This document shows positions 6,670 to 12,390 of a stretch of 12,390 nt of DNA, one piece after another. Each line of letters starts with the position of its first letter. The first letter of the stretch is position 1. This DNA comes from Bacillota bacterium (lineage in GTDB: Bacteria > Bacillota > GCA-003054495 > Carboxydocellales > JAJZTU01). The DNA lies in contig JAJZTU010000075.1 of assembly GCA_021848765.1 (NCBI GenBank), positions 1 to 12,390 of the forward strand, given 5' to 3'. A program made the position numbers and the translations under genes. The notes beneath the pieces were generated by a model. That model was not told the DNA's origin and ran no database searches. It saw only the letters and a program-made list of their open reading frames with translations.

Positions 6670-6780
6670 ACTTCCTATCAGTACTCTTCAGTTCTGTATG
6701 CTCCTGGGTAGCGCATACTCCGTGATTCCGATACTGGCTATCTCCGCATATCAAACGCACAGTCTATCTCCAGGTACCGG

Positions 6781-7485
6781 TCACACTCCCAGGTACTGCT
6801 TCATCTCTGCCTCGTGCTCGTGGTGCTTAAGCTCCTCGGGAGTGGTCTCAAAGACAATTTTCCCCTTATTGAGCACATACACCCGGTCGGCGGCGCTTAA
6901 AGCCAAGGGCAGGTTCTGCTCCACCAGAAGAATGGACAGGCCCTGTTTTTTCAGTTCACCCACAATCCGGCCCACCTCTTTTACCACCAGAGGGGCCAAG
7001 CCCTCAGAGGGCTCATCCATGAGCAACAGGTCCGGGTTAGTCATCAGCGCCCGGCCAATGGCCAGGAGCTGCTGCTCACCACCGCTAAGCTGGTTGCCTT
7101 TGTTATTTTCCCGTTCTTTTAGCCGCGGAAAGAGCTCATAAACCTTCTCCAGGTTCCAGCCTTCCGCTCCCTCCGCCTTCCGGGCGGCCAGGGTGAGATT
7201 TTCCCGGACACTCAAAGTGGGAAAAATACCCCTTCCCTGAGGCACCAGGCCAATCCCCAGCCGGGAAATCCGGTATGGCGGCTGCCGGCTGATATCCTTA
7301 TCCCTGTAAATCACCTCTCCGGAACGGGGGGCATTAAAACCGATAATACTCCGCATAACGGTGGTCTTGCCTGCCCCGTTTCTCCCCAGCAAGGATACAA
7401 CTTCCCTGGGTTTTACCTGGAGATTAACCCCCTGGAGGATGTGACTGTTTCCATAGTAGGTGTTAACTTCCTTAAGCGCCAGCAT
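6781..7485 (-). CDS. livF: Branched-chain-type ABC transporter ATPase LivF
   Basis: Second ATPase subunit of a LivHMGFK-type importer; it hydrolyses ATP on the cytoplasmic face to drive uptake. At 234 residues it has the normal length. Walker A is GRNGAGKTT (34-42), the Q-loop lies near VPQGRGIFPT, the ABC signature is LSGGEQQ (133-139) and Walker B is LLLMDEPSEGLAP (153-165), with the SEGLAP form typical of LivF rather than LivG. ATG 7485 overlaps the end of livG by 14 bases, suggesting translational coupling. Last gene of the operon; a terminator follows at 6669. Confidence 0.94.
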   Translation of the reverse strand: MLALKEVNTYYGNSHILQGVNLQVKPREVVSLLGRNGAGKTTVMRSIIGFNAPRSGEVIYRDKDISRQPPYRISRLGIGLVPQGRGIFPTLSVRENLTLAARKAEGAEGWNLEKVYELFPRLKERENNKGNQLSGGEQQLLAIGRALMTNPDLLLMDEPSEGLAPLVVKEVGRIVGELKKQGLSILLVEQNLPLALSAADRVYVLNKGKIVFETTPEELKHHEHEAEMKQYLGV

Positions 7486-8239
7486 GGTGAGCTTCCCCCT
7501 CTTCCAAGCCGAGGTAGACCTCCATAACCCTGGGATTAGCCTTTACCTCATGGGGAAGCCCGTCAGCCAGAACCTCACCATAATGCAGGACGGTCATCCG
7601 GTCAGCTATGGCCGCTACCACATCCATATCGTGCTCAATGATCAGGATGGTCATATCCTTGGGTAGGGAAGCAATTAGCTCCACCGTCCGGAACGTTTCC
7701 GCCGGGGACATTCCGGCAGTGGGTTCATCCAGCAGCAGCACCTGGGGATTGGTAGCCACAGCCACTGCCAGCTCCAACTGCCTCTGTTCTCCATAGGACA
7801 GGTCGGAGGCCGGTACATCCCTTTTTTCCGTTAAACCCAGGTGGGCCAGAATCTCCTCGGTCTTTTGATTAATCCCTTGGAAACGGTGGTACTTGGCTAT
7901 AAACCGGTGGCTGACAGACTGGTGTGCTTGAACGGCCAACCGTACGTTCTGAAACACGTTCAACCCTAAGAAGAGATTGTTCTTCTGAAAAGTCCTGGCC
8001 AACCCCCGCACTGAGCGCTGGTAAGGCTTTAACCCGGTGATATCCTGGCCGTGCAGGAATACCTTGCCCTGGGACACAGGAACTTCGCCGCTGATCAGGT
8101 TAAACAGAGTGGTTTTCCCGGCCCCGTTAGGCCCAATGATGGCTCTTCTTTCTCCCTTGCGGACAGTGAATTCCACCTGCCTCAAAACCTTTAATGCCCC
8201 ATAGTTTTTGCAAAGTCCTTCAACTTTTAGTGTTTCCAT
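7472..8239 (-). CDS. livG: Branched-chain-type ABC transporter ATPase LivG
   Basis: First ATPase of the importer. From ATG 8239 it has 255 residues. Walker A is GPNGAGKTT (36-44), the Q-loop region is ARTFQKNNLF (81-90), the signature is LSYGEQ (147-152) and Walker B is VLLLDEPTAGMSP (167-179). The ARTFQ and TAGMSP forms mark the LivG type. GTG 8248 would add three residues (MPA), but that GTG belongs to the ribosome binding site GAGGTG spaced 6 bases before ATG 8239. The start overlaps the end of livM by 13 bases and the end overlaps livF, a tightly coupled arrangement. Confidence 0.94.
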   Translation of the reverse strand: METLKVEGLCKNYGALKVLRQVEFTVRKGERRAIIGPNGAGKTTLFNLISGEVPVSQGKVFLHGQDITGLKPYQRSVRGLARTFQKNNLFLGLNVFQNVRLAVQAHQSVSHRFIAKYHRFQGINQKTEEILAHLGLTEKRDVPASDLSYGEQRQLELAVAVATNPQVLLLDEPTAGMSPAETFRTVELIASLPKDMTILIIEHDMDVVAAIADRMTVLHYGEVLADGLPHEVKANPRVMEVYLGLEEGEAHHAGA

Positions 8240-9243
8240 AGCCGGCACCTCACTTTTTCGGCAACTTTTCCGTAGATACCCACCATTCCTTTAGGAGCAG
8301 CCAGCACAAAGGTGATAAAGATGGCCCCCATGATAATCGGCCAGCGCTCGGTGTAGGAACTCACCACATTCTGGAGCATCAGGAACAGTCCTGCCCCCAA
8401 AACCGGCCCAATCAGCGTTCCGGCTCCGCCCATGATCACCATTACCAGAACCTGTCCGGACATCGCCCAGAAGAGGTCCTGGGGAGAGGCGTAGCCAATG
8501 TAGAAGGCATTCAGGGCCCCCGCTACCCCCCCGAAGGCACCGGCAATAACAAAGGAAGCCAGTTTGAATTTCCTGGTCTCATAACCAATAGCCAGCATGC
8601 GTTTCTCATTTTCCCGGATTCCGATGAGTACCTGACCGAAAGGAGAGTGAATTATCCTCCACAGCAGAAAATAGCTGGCCAGGAAAACCGCTAAAGTCAG
8701 CAGATAGAAATTGGTAGAATCGAAAAAGTTTATTAAACTGTCTCCTCCAAAAGGCAATACCGGCCTGGGTATTCCGGACAACCCGTCAGATCCCCCGGTG
8801 AGCCAGGTCCATTTAAAGGTAGCAGCATAAAACATCTGGGAAAAGGCCAAGGTAAGCATCAGAAAATATACCCCTGAAGTACGTAAGGCCAATAACCCGA
8901 CCAGGAGAGCCGCGAGAGCAGCAACCAGAACTGCCGCCGGGAGGGTGATAAACAGGTCCGGGGAATAGCGTACAGCCACTATCCCCGCCGCATAGGCTCC
9001 CAGCCCGAAAAATGCCGCGTGGCCGAGAGAGGCCATTCCTGTAAAGCCCAGAATCAAATCCAGGCTCATGGCAAAAATTCCGAAGATGAAAACTTCTGTC
9101 AAAAGATTAATCAGATAAGAAGAAGTGTTCATAAAAGGAAAAAGCAGCAGCAGTCCAATGACCAGGGCAGCCAGGTAATATTTTTTCCACTCGTTAGCCC
9201 GTTTACCTGGCTGTAATTCCTGAAAGGGCACTACGTTCTGCAT
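8227..9243 (-). CDS. livM: Branched-chain-type ABC transporter permease LivM
   Basis: One of two membrane subunits that form the substrate channel. From ATG 9243 the protein has 338 residues, the usual length. After a polar N-terminus (about 25 residues, to NEWKKYY) come multiple hydrophobic helices. The LivM hallmark LDLILGFTGMASLGHAAFFGLGAYAAG lies near residues 63-89, and GIRENEKRMLAIGYETRKFKLASFVIAGAFGGVAGAL, the ATPase-contact region, near 215-250. The open frame extends back to 9423, but those extra residues are the shadow of livH and contain no family sequence. The start lies 1 base after the livH stop, with AGGGGG upstream. Confidence 0.93.
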   Translation of the reverse strand: MQNVVPFQELQPGKRANEWKKYYLAALVIGLLLLFPFMNTSSYLINLLTEVFIFGIFAMSLDLILGFTGMASLGHAAFFGLGAYAAGIVAVRYSPDLFITLPAAVLVAALAALLVGLLALRTSGVYFLMLTLAFSQMFYAATFKWTWLTGGSDGLSGIPRPVLPFGGDSLINFFDSTNFYLLTLAVFLASYFLLWRIIHSPFGQVLIGIRENEKRMLAIGYETRKFKLASFVIAGAFGGVAGALNAFYIGYASPQDLFWAMSGQVLVMVIMGGAGTLIGPVLGAGLFLMLQNVVSSYTERWPIIMGAIFITFVLAAPKGMVGIYGKVAEKVRCRLWKH

Positions 9244-9244
9244 T

Positions 9245-10120
9245 TTAAGCGCCCCCTTTCCTGAACAGCCCTGAAGGCCGGAAGACCAGTACGGCCGCCA
9301 TAACGCCGAAAATGATAAACAAGGCGTAATCCGGCAGGAGCACTTTACCAAACACATCGGCCTCACCGATGAGAATGCTCCCAAAGAAGGAGCCCCCCAG
9401 GGTGCCCAGTCCTCCCACCACAACGATAATCAGGGTTAGGATGAGAGTGTCAAAATCCATCCCCGGATACAGGCTCAGGACAGGAGCGGCAACTACCCCG
9501 CTTAAGGCAGCCAAAGCCACCCCGGAAGCGAAGACCAGGCGGAAGACCAAGTTAATATTGATGCCCAAACCGCTCACCATCTCCTTGTCGCTCACCCCTG
9601 CCCGCACAATGGCTCCCAGGCGGGTTTTCTCCAGGATCAGCCACAGGATGAAAGCAACCAGCAGTCCGAAGATGATGATGAAAAGGCGGTATTTTGGAAA
9701 CACGCTGCCCAGTATCTCCAGTGAACCCTCCAGAGAGGGCGGTGGAGACACTGAGCGCACTTCCGCGCCCCAGATCCATTTGGCTAAATCCATGAAAATA
9801 TAGGCAAGGCCAAAGGTCAGGAGAACCTGGTCCAGATGCCCGCGTTTATACAGGGGCCTTAAAAAGGTGCCTTCCAGGAGCATCCCTAAAACCCCTACTA
9901 AAAGAGGCGCCAGGATGAGGGCTACCCAAAAGTTTCCCGTCCAGCCCAGGATGGAATAACCCAGGTAGGCCCCCAGCATGTAAAAGGAGCCATGGGCTAG
10001 GTTAACAACATCCAACATTCCAAAGATTAAGGAAAGACCTGCAGCCAAGAGGAATAACAGCAGGCTGTAAGCCAATCCGTTCAGGAGTTGTACAATATAA
10101 AAGCTGACTGCTTCGTTCAT
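9245..10120 (-). CDS. livH: Branched-chain-type ABC transporter permease LivH
   Basis: Membrane subunit that pairs with LivM. The protein has 291 residues and about eight hydrophobic segments. Family marks are the N-terminal QLLNGLAYSLLLFLLAAGLSLIFGMLDVVNLAHGSFYMLGAY and the central GLGININLVFRLVFASGVALAALSGVVAAPVLSLYPGMDF coupling region. The ATG follows AAGGAGG about 9 bases upstream. It begins 43 bases after the binding-protein gene and runs directly into livM. Confidence 0.93.
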   Translation of the reverse strand: MNEAVSFYIVQLLNGLAYSLLLFLLAAGLSLIFGMLDVVNLAHGSFYMLGAYLGYSILGWTGNFWVALILAPLLVGVLGMLLEGTFLRPLYKRGHLDQVLLTFGLAYIFMDLAKWIWGAEVRSVSPPPSLEGSLEILGSVFPKYRLFIIIFGLLVAFILWLILEKTRLGAIVRAGVSDKEMVSGLGININLVFRLVFASGVALAALSGVVAAPVLSLYPGMDFDTLILTLIIVVVGGLGTLGGSFFGSILIGEADVFGKVLLPDYALFIIFGVMAAVLVFRPSGLFRKGGA

Positions 10121-10163
10121 GGTGTCTGCCTCCTTTCATGCCGGTAATGGGTTGTGGCGTGGT

Positions 10164-11426
10164 TTATTTACCGGGGTCTTTGACCTTCTCGTAAGTCTTG
10201 ATGACCTGGTTATGAAGTTCCCCTCCGATTTCCTTGACCTCCCGGACATACACATTATGGACTACGTTGTTGGTCTCAGGGTCGAACTCGAAACTGCCCC
10301 TCGGGCTGGCAAACTTGATGCCTTTGATAGCTTCAGTCAGTTTATCCTTATTGGACGTATCCCCCTGAAGCAGATTTACCGCGTCCACGATAACCCGGGC
10401 GGTATCGTAGCCCTGCATGGCGAAAACGCTGGGGGCGGCATTGTATTTTTTCTTAAAGTCCTCAACAAACTTCTTGTTTTCCGGATTGTCCAGGGTGAGG
10501 GCCCAGTGCAGTCCACTGAAAGCGCCCAGGGCAGCCTTGCCTTGGGCGGGCAGGACGTCTTCCTCCACCATAAAACCGGCTGAAGTGAGCTTAACATCCT
10601 TCTTCAACCCGTACTCTTCAAACTGCTTGACGAAGCGTACTGCGTCACTTCCGCTGAAGAAGCCGTATACCGCCTCAGGTTTGGCTTTGGATATCTGGGC
10701 CAGGTATGCCCCGTAGTCATTGGTGCCCAGGGGAGCGTAAACTTCGGCTAAAATTTGGCCACCGGATTTTAGGAAGGTTTCCTTAAAGGCAGCTGCCGAT
10801 TCCTTGCCAAAGGCATAGTCGGCTGCAGCAATGACCACCTTCTTGGCCACGTTCTGGTATACCCATTCACCCATAGGGTAACTAGGCTGCCAAGAGGTGA
10901 AAGAAGTGCGGAAGATATAAGGGCTTTTTCTTTTCCGGGTCAGGTCGTTGCCCCCGGCGTTGGAGACAAGGGTCACTGTCTTGCTGGAGTGGAGAAGGTC
11001 CCGTACCGCATAGGCGATTCCGGTATTGACGAAACCGGTCAGGAGATCAACCTTGTCACTTTCAATAAACTTCCGGGCCTTGCGGAGCCCGGTCTGGGCA
11101 TCGTTCTCGTCATCTTCTTTGAGGAGTTCGATTTTCCGCCCGCCTGCAGTATAACCTACCCCTTCAAAATAGAGCTCCATGCCCTTGGTAATGTGGTCAC
11201 CCAATACAGCGTAGACCTTGGAGTAGGGAAGCAAAACCCCTAACTTTAAGGCATCCTTAGCGGCGCTGCCACTGCTCGCTCCTGTGCCTCCCGAAGTGCC
11301 GGCGCCCTTTCCGCAGCCGACACCGGCGAGGGCTCCCAGACCGGCCAGGGTGGCTGTCACTAAGAACTGCCTCCTGCTGTATGGGCTTGTTAAAATTCCC
11401 TTTTGTTCGCTCTTTGAGTCTTTCAT
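10164..11426 (-). CDS. ABC transporter substrate-binding lipoprotein (LivK/Peripla_BP_6 type) with Tat-like signal
   Basis: Extracellular receptor that delivers substrate to the LivHM permease. The 420-residue protein starts at ATG 11426 behind AGGAGGGGG. The signal region carries twin arginines in SRRQFLVTATLAGLGALAGVGC (Arg18-Arg19), with a probable lipid-modified Cys38 in a slightly atypical lipobox (GVGC), followed by a Gly/Ser-rich linker. The type I periplasmic-binding fold follows from LKLGVLLPYSKVYAVLGDHI. Stretches such as NAGGNDLTRKRKSPYIFRTS, AADYAFGKESAAAFKETF, GFFSGSDAVRFVKQF and MQGYDTARVIVDA recall receptors found with alkylbenzene or benzoate genes as well as amino-acid receptors, so the substrate is uncertain and I do not use the symbol livK. 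It is the first gene of the operon. Confidence 0.9.
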   Translation of the reverse strand: MKDSKSEQKGILTSPYSRRQFLVTATLAGLGALAGVGCGKGAGTSGGTGASSGSAAKDALKLGVLLPYSKVYAVLGDHITKGMELYFEGVGYTAGGRKIELLKEDDENDAQTGLRKARKFIESDKVDLLTGFVNTGIAYAVRDLLHSSKTVTLVSNAGGNDLTRKRKSPYIFRTSFTSWQPSYPMGEWVYQNVAKKVVIAAADYAFGKESAAAFKETFLKSGGQILAEVYAPLGTNDYGAYLAQISKAKPEAVYGFFSGSDAVRFVKQFEEYGLKKDVKLTSAGFMVEEDVLPAQGKAALGAFSGLHWALTLDNPENKKFVEDFKKKYNAAPSVFAMQGYDTARVIVDAVNLLQGDTSNKDKLTEAIKGIKFASPRGSFEFDPETNNVVHNVYVREVKEIGGELHNQVIKTYEKVKDPGK

Positions 11427-11476
11427 TTTGCTTCCCCCTCCTAAATGTGCTCACGTCCCATTATGGACGATTTTAT

Positions 11477-11490
11477 TTCATTATAATGAA
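11477..11490 (-). promoter_or_regulatory. Candidate -10 box within a 14-bp palindrome upstream of the transporter operon
   Basis: TTCATTATAATGAA is a perfect 14-bp palindrome. Its minus-strand TATAAT (11485-11480) would be the -10 box for the operon; the 17-base spaced -35 is poor (TTACCT, 11508-11503), so an activator may be needed or the palindrome may be an operator. A small hairpin, CGTCC-6-GGACG (11454-11469), follows at the likely start of the leader. Distance to the ATG is 53 bases. Confidence 0.45.
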
Positions 11491-11918
11491 CCCCGTACTG
11501 CAAGGTAAACAATTTTGCCATTAACAGACTAATAGGCTTGTTTAAGGCACTCTTTTCTATGATGACCTACCAAGTTATTTACCGGAAGGCTGCTAAGCAT
11601 CCGGCAAACCCTGTTGCAACGCTTTGTTTTACCGTTTGCGCCCCTTATCCAACAATTGACGGTTAATTTTTTTGCAAATCAAAATACCCTTCCCACTAAG
11701 GGAAAGGTATTTTATGCTAATCGGTGCTTTTGCCACCTCTTTTTGGCTTTGGGGGTCCACCTTTGGACTGGCTGCCCTCGGTGGCTTTAGCCTTATCAAA
11801 TGGACCTCGCTGGTGGAATGTCTGGAGGACGCAATCAGTTTACATTAGAAGGCCGCTTATGCTCTAGGGAAGCCTGCTGCTAATTGGGCTGATTTAAAAA
11901 CATAATTGAAATATCCAA
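11491..11918. other. Intergenic stretch without a convincing gene
   Basis: This stretch separates the transporter operon from the 6S-like RNA. It has a short inverted repeat CCGGA...TCCGG (11582-11604), the terminator-like hairpin at 11681-11713, and a short plus-strand frame at 11714-11848 (44 residues, hydrophobic, ATG with AAAGG 6 bases upstream) whose ribosome binding site lies inside that hairpin. The opposite strand of the same stretch is also open (about 40 codons, ending at a TAG 11716-11714 just before the hairpin) but has no start codon. Neither frame resembles a family I know. Confidence 0.5.
11681..11713. terminator. Bidirectional terminator-like hairpin
   Basis: AAAATACC (11681-11688) pairs with GGTATTTT (11706-11713), and TTCCC with GGGAA inside it, with one C-A mismatch and a 5-base loop. 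On either strand the 3' arm ends in UAUUUU, so the hairpin could stop transcription from both sides. No intact gene abuts it; on the minus strand it follows a TAG that closes a start-less open frame. Confidence 0.5.
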
Positions 11919-11950
11919 AAAAATCCTCTCCGGACAAGGAGAGGATTTTT
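11917..11950 (-). terminator. Strong intrinsic terminator ending the 6S-like RNA
   Basis: A 13-bp perfect stem, AAAAATCCTCTCC (11919-11931) with GGAGAGGATTTTT (11938-11950), encloses six bases. On the minus strand the 3' arm runs into seven U residues (11923-11917), a textbook intrinsic terminator. On the plus strand there are five U residues, so weaker termination from that side is possible. Confidence 0.85.
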
Positions 11951-12165
11951 AAAATTTAAGACCCAAAATGCCGTTTTCCCCGTATTTTCAGACCCGCCTT
12001 CTCAGCAGGTGGGTGCCCGGCTTCAGCTTTCTGTCTTCCCCGTGACTTGTGCAGGGGCCTGACATCCGTCTGCAGACCGGAACTCCCTTTGTCATAGTGT
12101 CGGTTGAAAATAGGAGATTGGCGTACATTCCAAGATACTTGTTTTGTTTTTGTTTGGTTTGCACA
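11917..12165 (-). ncRNA. ssrS: Candidate 6S RNA (RNA polymerase regulator)
   Basis: 6S RNA mimics an open promoter and binds housekeeping RNA polymerase. Here a strong promoter (12200-12172) and a strong terminator (11950-11917) frame a transcript of about 220-250 nt without a convincing reading frame. In the RNA, UAUUUUCA pairs perfectly with UGAAAAUA, extended past a bulge by UCUCC/GGGGA, forming a closing stem. The 3' side then reads GCCGGGCACCCACCU followed by a short hairpin (ACCCACC/GGCGGGU with one mismatch); a GCAC-CACCU segment followed by a hairpin is characteristic of the 3' side of the 6S central bubble. Inside, UCCGG/CCGGG, UGUC/GACA and CCCC/GGGG form a broken rod with small internal loops, also 6S-like. 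The 5' leader before the closing stem is longer than usual. Pairings are seen; the family name is inference from consensus memory. A 70-residue frame (12200-11988) overlaps but begins within the promoter and has no family likeness. Confidence 0.55.
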
Positions 12166-12171
12166 TTTGCT

Positions 12172-12200
12172 ATTATAACGGTTTGACCTAAACCCTTCAA
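12172..12200 (-). promoter_or_regulatory. Sigma-A promoter of the 6S-like RNA
   Basis: On the minus strand TTGAAG (12200-12195) and a perfect TATAAT (12177-12172) are separated by exactly 17 bases. The DNA upstream of the -35 box (about 12202-12240) is nearly all A and T, resembling an UP element as at strong stable-RNA promoters. Transcription would start near 12165. Confidence 0.65.
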
Positions 12201-12265
12201 GAGGAAATTTTTTATCTATAAAGCAATTATAGCTTAAAAATTAATCTATTTCATAACTCCATTTC

Positions 12266-12390
12266 TGACATCCTCCTACCCCTGAAGGGGTAGGGTTCCT
12301 TTAAAGGAACAAAGGTCTTTAATTCGTGGCTGCCCAAGCTTGCTTTTAAGCAACCTTGAACGTCCCTTGTTCACGGCCTTTCGGTGTGGC
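12266..12390 (-). mobile_element. Right end of an IS200/IS605-family (IS1341-group, tnpB) element, cut by the window edge
   Basis: On the minus strand the sequence ends in a hairpin, CCTACCCC-TTCA-GGGGTAGG (12294-12275), followed by AGGATGTCA (12274-12266). A GC-rich hairpin followed by GGAGGATGTCA or a close variant is the usual right boundary of tnpB-carrying IS200/IS605 elements. The element body and any tnpB would lie beyond base 12390. A frame from the edge, ATPKGREQGTFKVA then stop (12390-12346), might be the end of a TnpB protein, but I do not recognise it. No left end is present in the window. Confidence 0.5.
12266..12390 (-). ncRNA. Putative omega-RNA (TnpB guide RNA) scaffold, partial
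   Basis: TnpB elements make a guide RNA from their right end: a structured scaffold followed by flanking host sequence that serves as the guide. Three stems stand in tandem here: CAAG-C-TTGCTT/AAGCAA-C-CTTG (12335-12358, one C-C mismatch), the palindrome GTTCCTTTAAAGGAAC (12295-12310) and the boundary hairpin (12275-12294). If the boundary is at 12266, the guide would be read from 12265 down to about 12246, a unique AT-rich host stretch. The 5' end lies outside the window. The structures are seen; the role is inference. Confidence 0.4.

Noticed and set aside
6696..6718. Inverted repeat GTATGC/GCATAC downstream of livF
   Set aside because: Only 6 bp with an 11-base loop and no U-tract; expected by chance at this length, and a better terminator lies just beyond.
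6629..7141. 170-residue plus-strand open frame
   Set aside because: It is the opposite-strand shadow of livF and begins within the terminator region; composition is Ser/Arg/Pro-rich with no family likeness.
9244..9423. 60-residue N-terminal extension of LivM
   Set aside because: The extension overlaps livH completely and has no LivM likeness; ATG 9243, one base after the livH stop, is the natural start.
11582..11660. Possible c-di-GMP (GEMM) riboswitch, because GGCAAACC occurs near 11602
   Set aside because: The GAAA tetraloop stem and the ACGCAAAGC core that should follow are absent, and no gene lies downstream in the right orientation.
11988..12200. 70-residue minus-strand open frame
   Set aside because: It begins inside a well-formed promoter, has no ribosome binding site, resembles no family, and overlaps the 6S-like RNA.

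Overview
The window looks like part of a chromosome from an anaerobic, menaquinone-using Gram-positive bacterium of the Clostridia, most like Peptococcaceae (Desulfotomaculum/Pelotomaculum type). That is inference, from the hemE-hemH-hemY order (as in the Bacillus hemEHY operon), the strong AGGAGG-type ribosome binding sites with frequent GTG and TTG starts, the Tat-type lipoprotein signal, and the middling GC coding sequence set in AT-rich intergenic DNA. Most of the window is ordinary core metabolism; the unusual material is in the intergenic DNA and at the two edges.

Layout. 1-~171 (-): relic of an enoyl-CoA hydratase (crotonase) gene with motifs in two frames and the middle missing. 329-1297 (+): RluA-family pseudouridine synthase. 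5693-1310 (-): a heme/menaquinone cluster in transcription order hemE, hemH, hemY, menG, ending 12 bases from the convergent pseudouridine synthase gene. 5694-6080: AT-rich intergenic region with a candidate hem promoter and a leader made of five degenerate 15-bp repeats flanked by an inverted repeat. 6081-6464 (+): small three-helix membrane protein (DUF4870/Tic20-like). 6465-6780: a long two-part palindrome, then a terminator for the next operon. 11426-6781 (-): a complete branched-chain-type ABC importer in the order binding protein, two permeases, two ATPases (livK-H-M-G-F).

11491-12390 holds no convincing protein gene. It has a bidirectional terminator-like hairpin; a good sigma-A promoter (12200-12172, -) driving a structured ~220-250 nt RNA with 6S RNA-like features that ends at a very strong terminator (11950-11917); and, at the right edge, what looks like the right end and omega-RNA scaffold of an IS200/IS605-family (tnpB) element whose body lies outside the window.

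How it works together: HemE, HemY and HemH give three successive steps of late heme synthesis (in Gram-positives usually coproporphyrinogen III to coproporphyrin III to coproheme), and MenG makes the last methylation of menaquinone, so the operon supplies cytochrome and quinone cofactors for respiration. The liv-type operon imports a small organic substrate that could be a branched-chain amino acid or an aromatic or other carboxylate. I see no clear new defence or biosynthetic system. The best leads are the repeat-bearing hem leader, the 6S-like RNA and the omega-RNA end.
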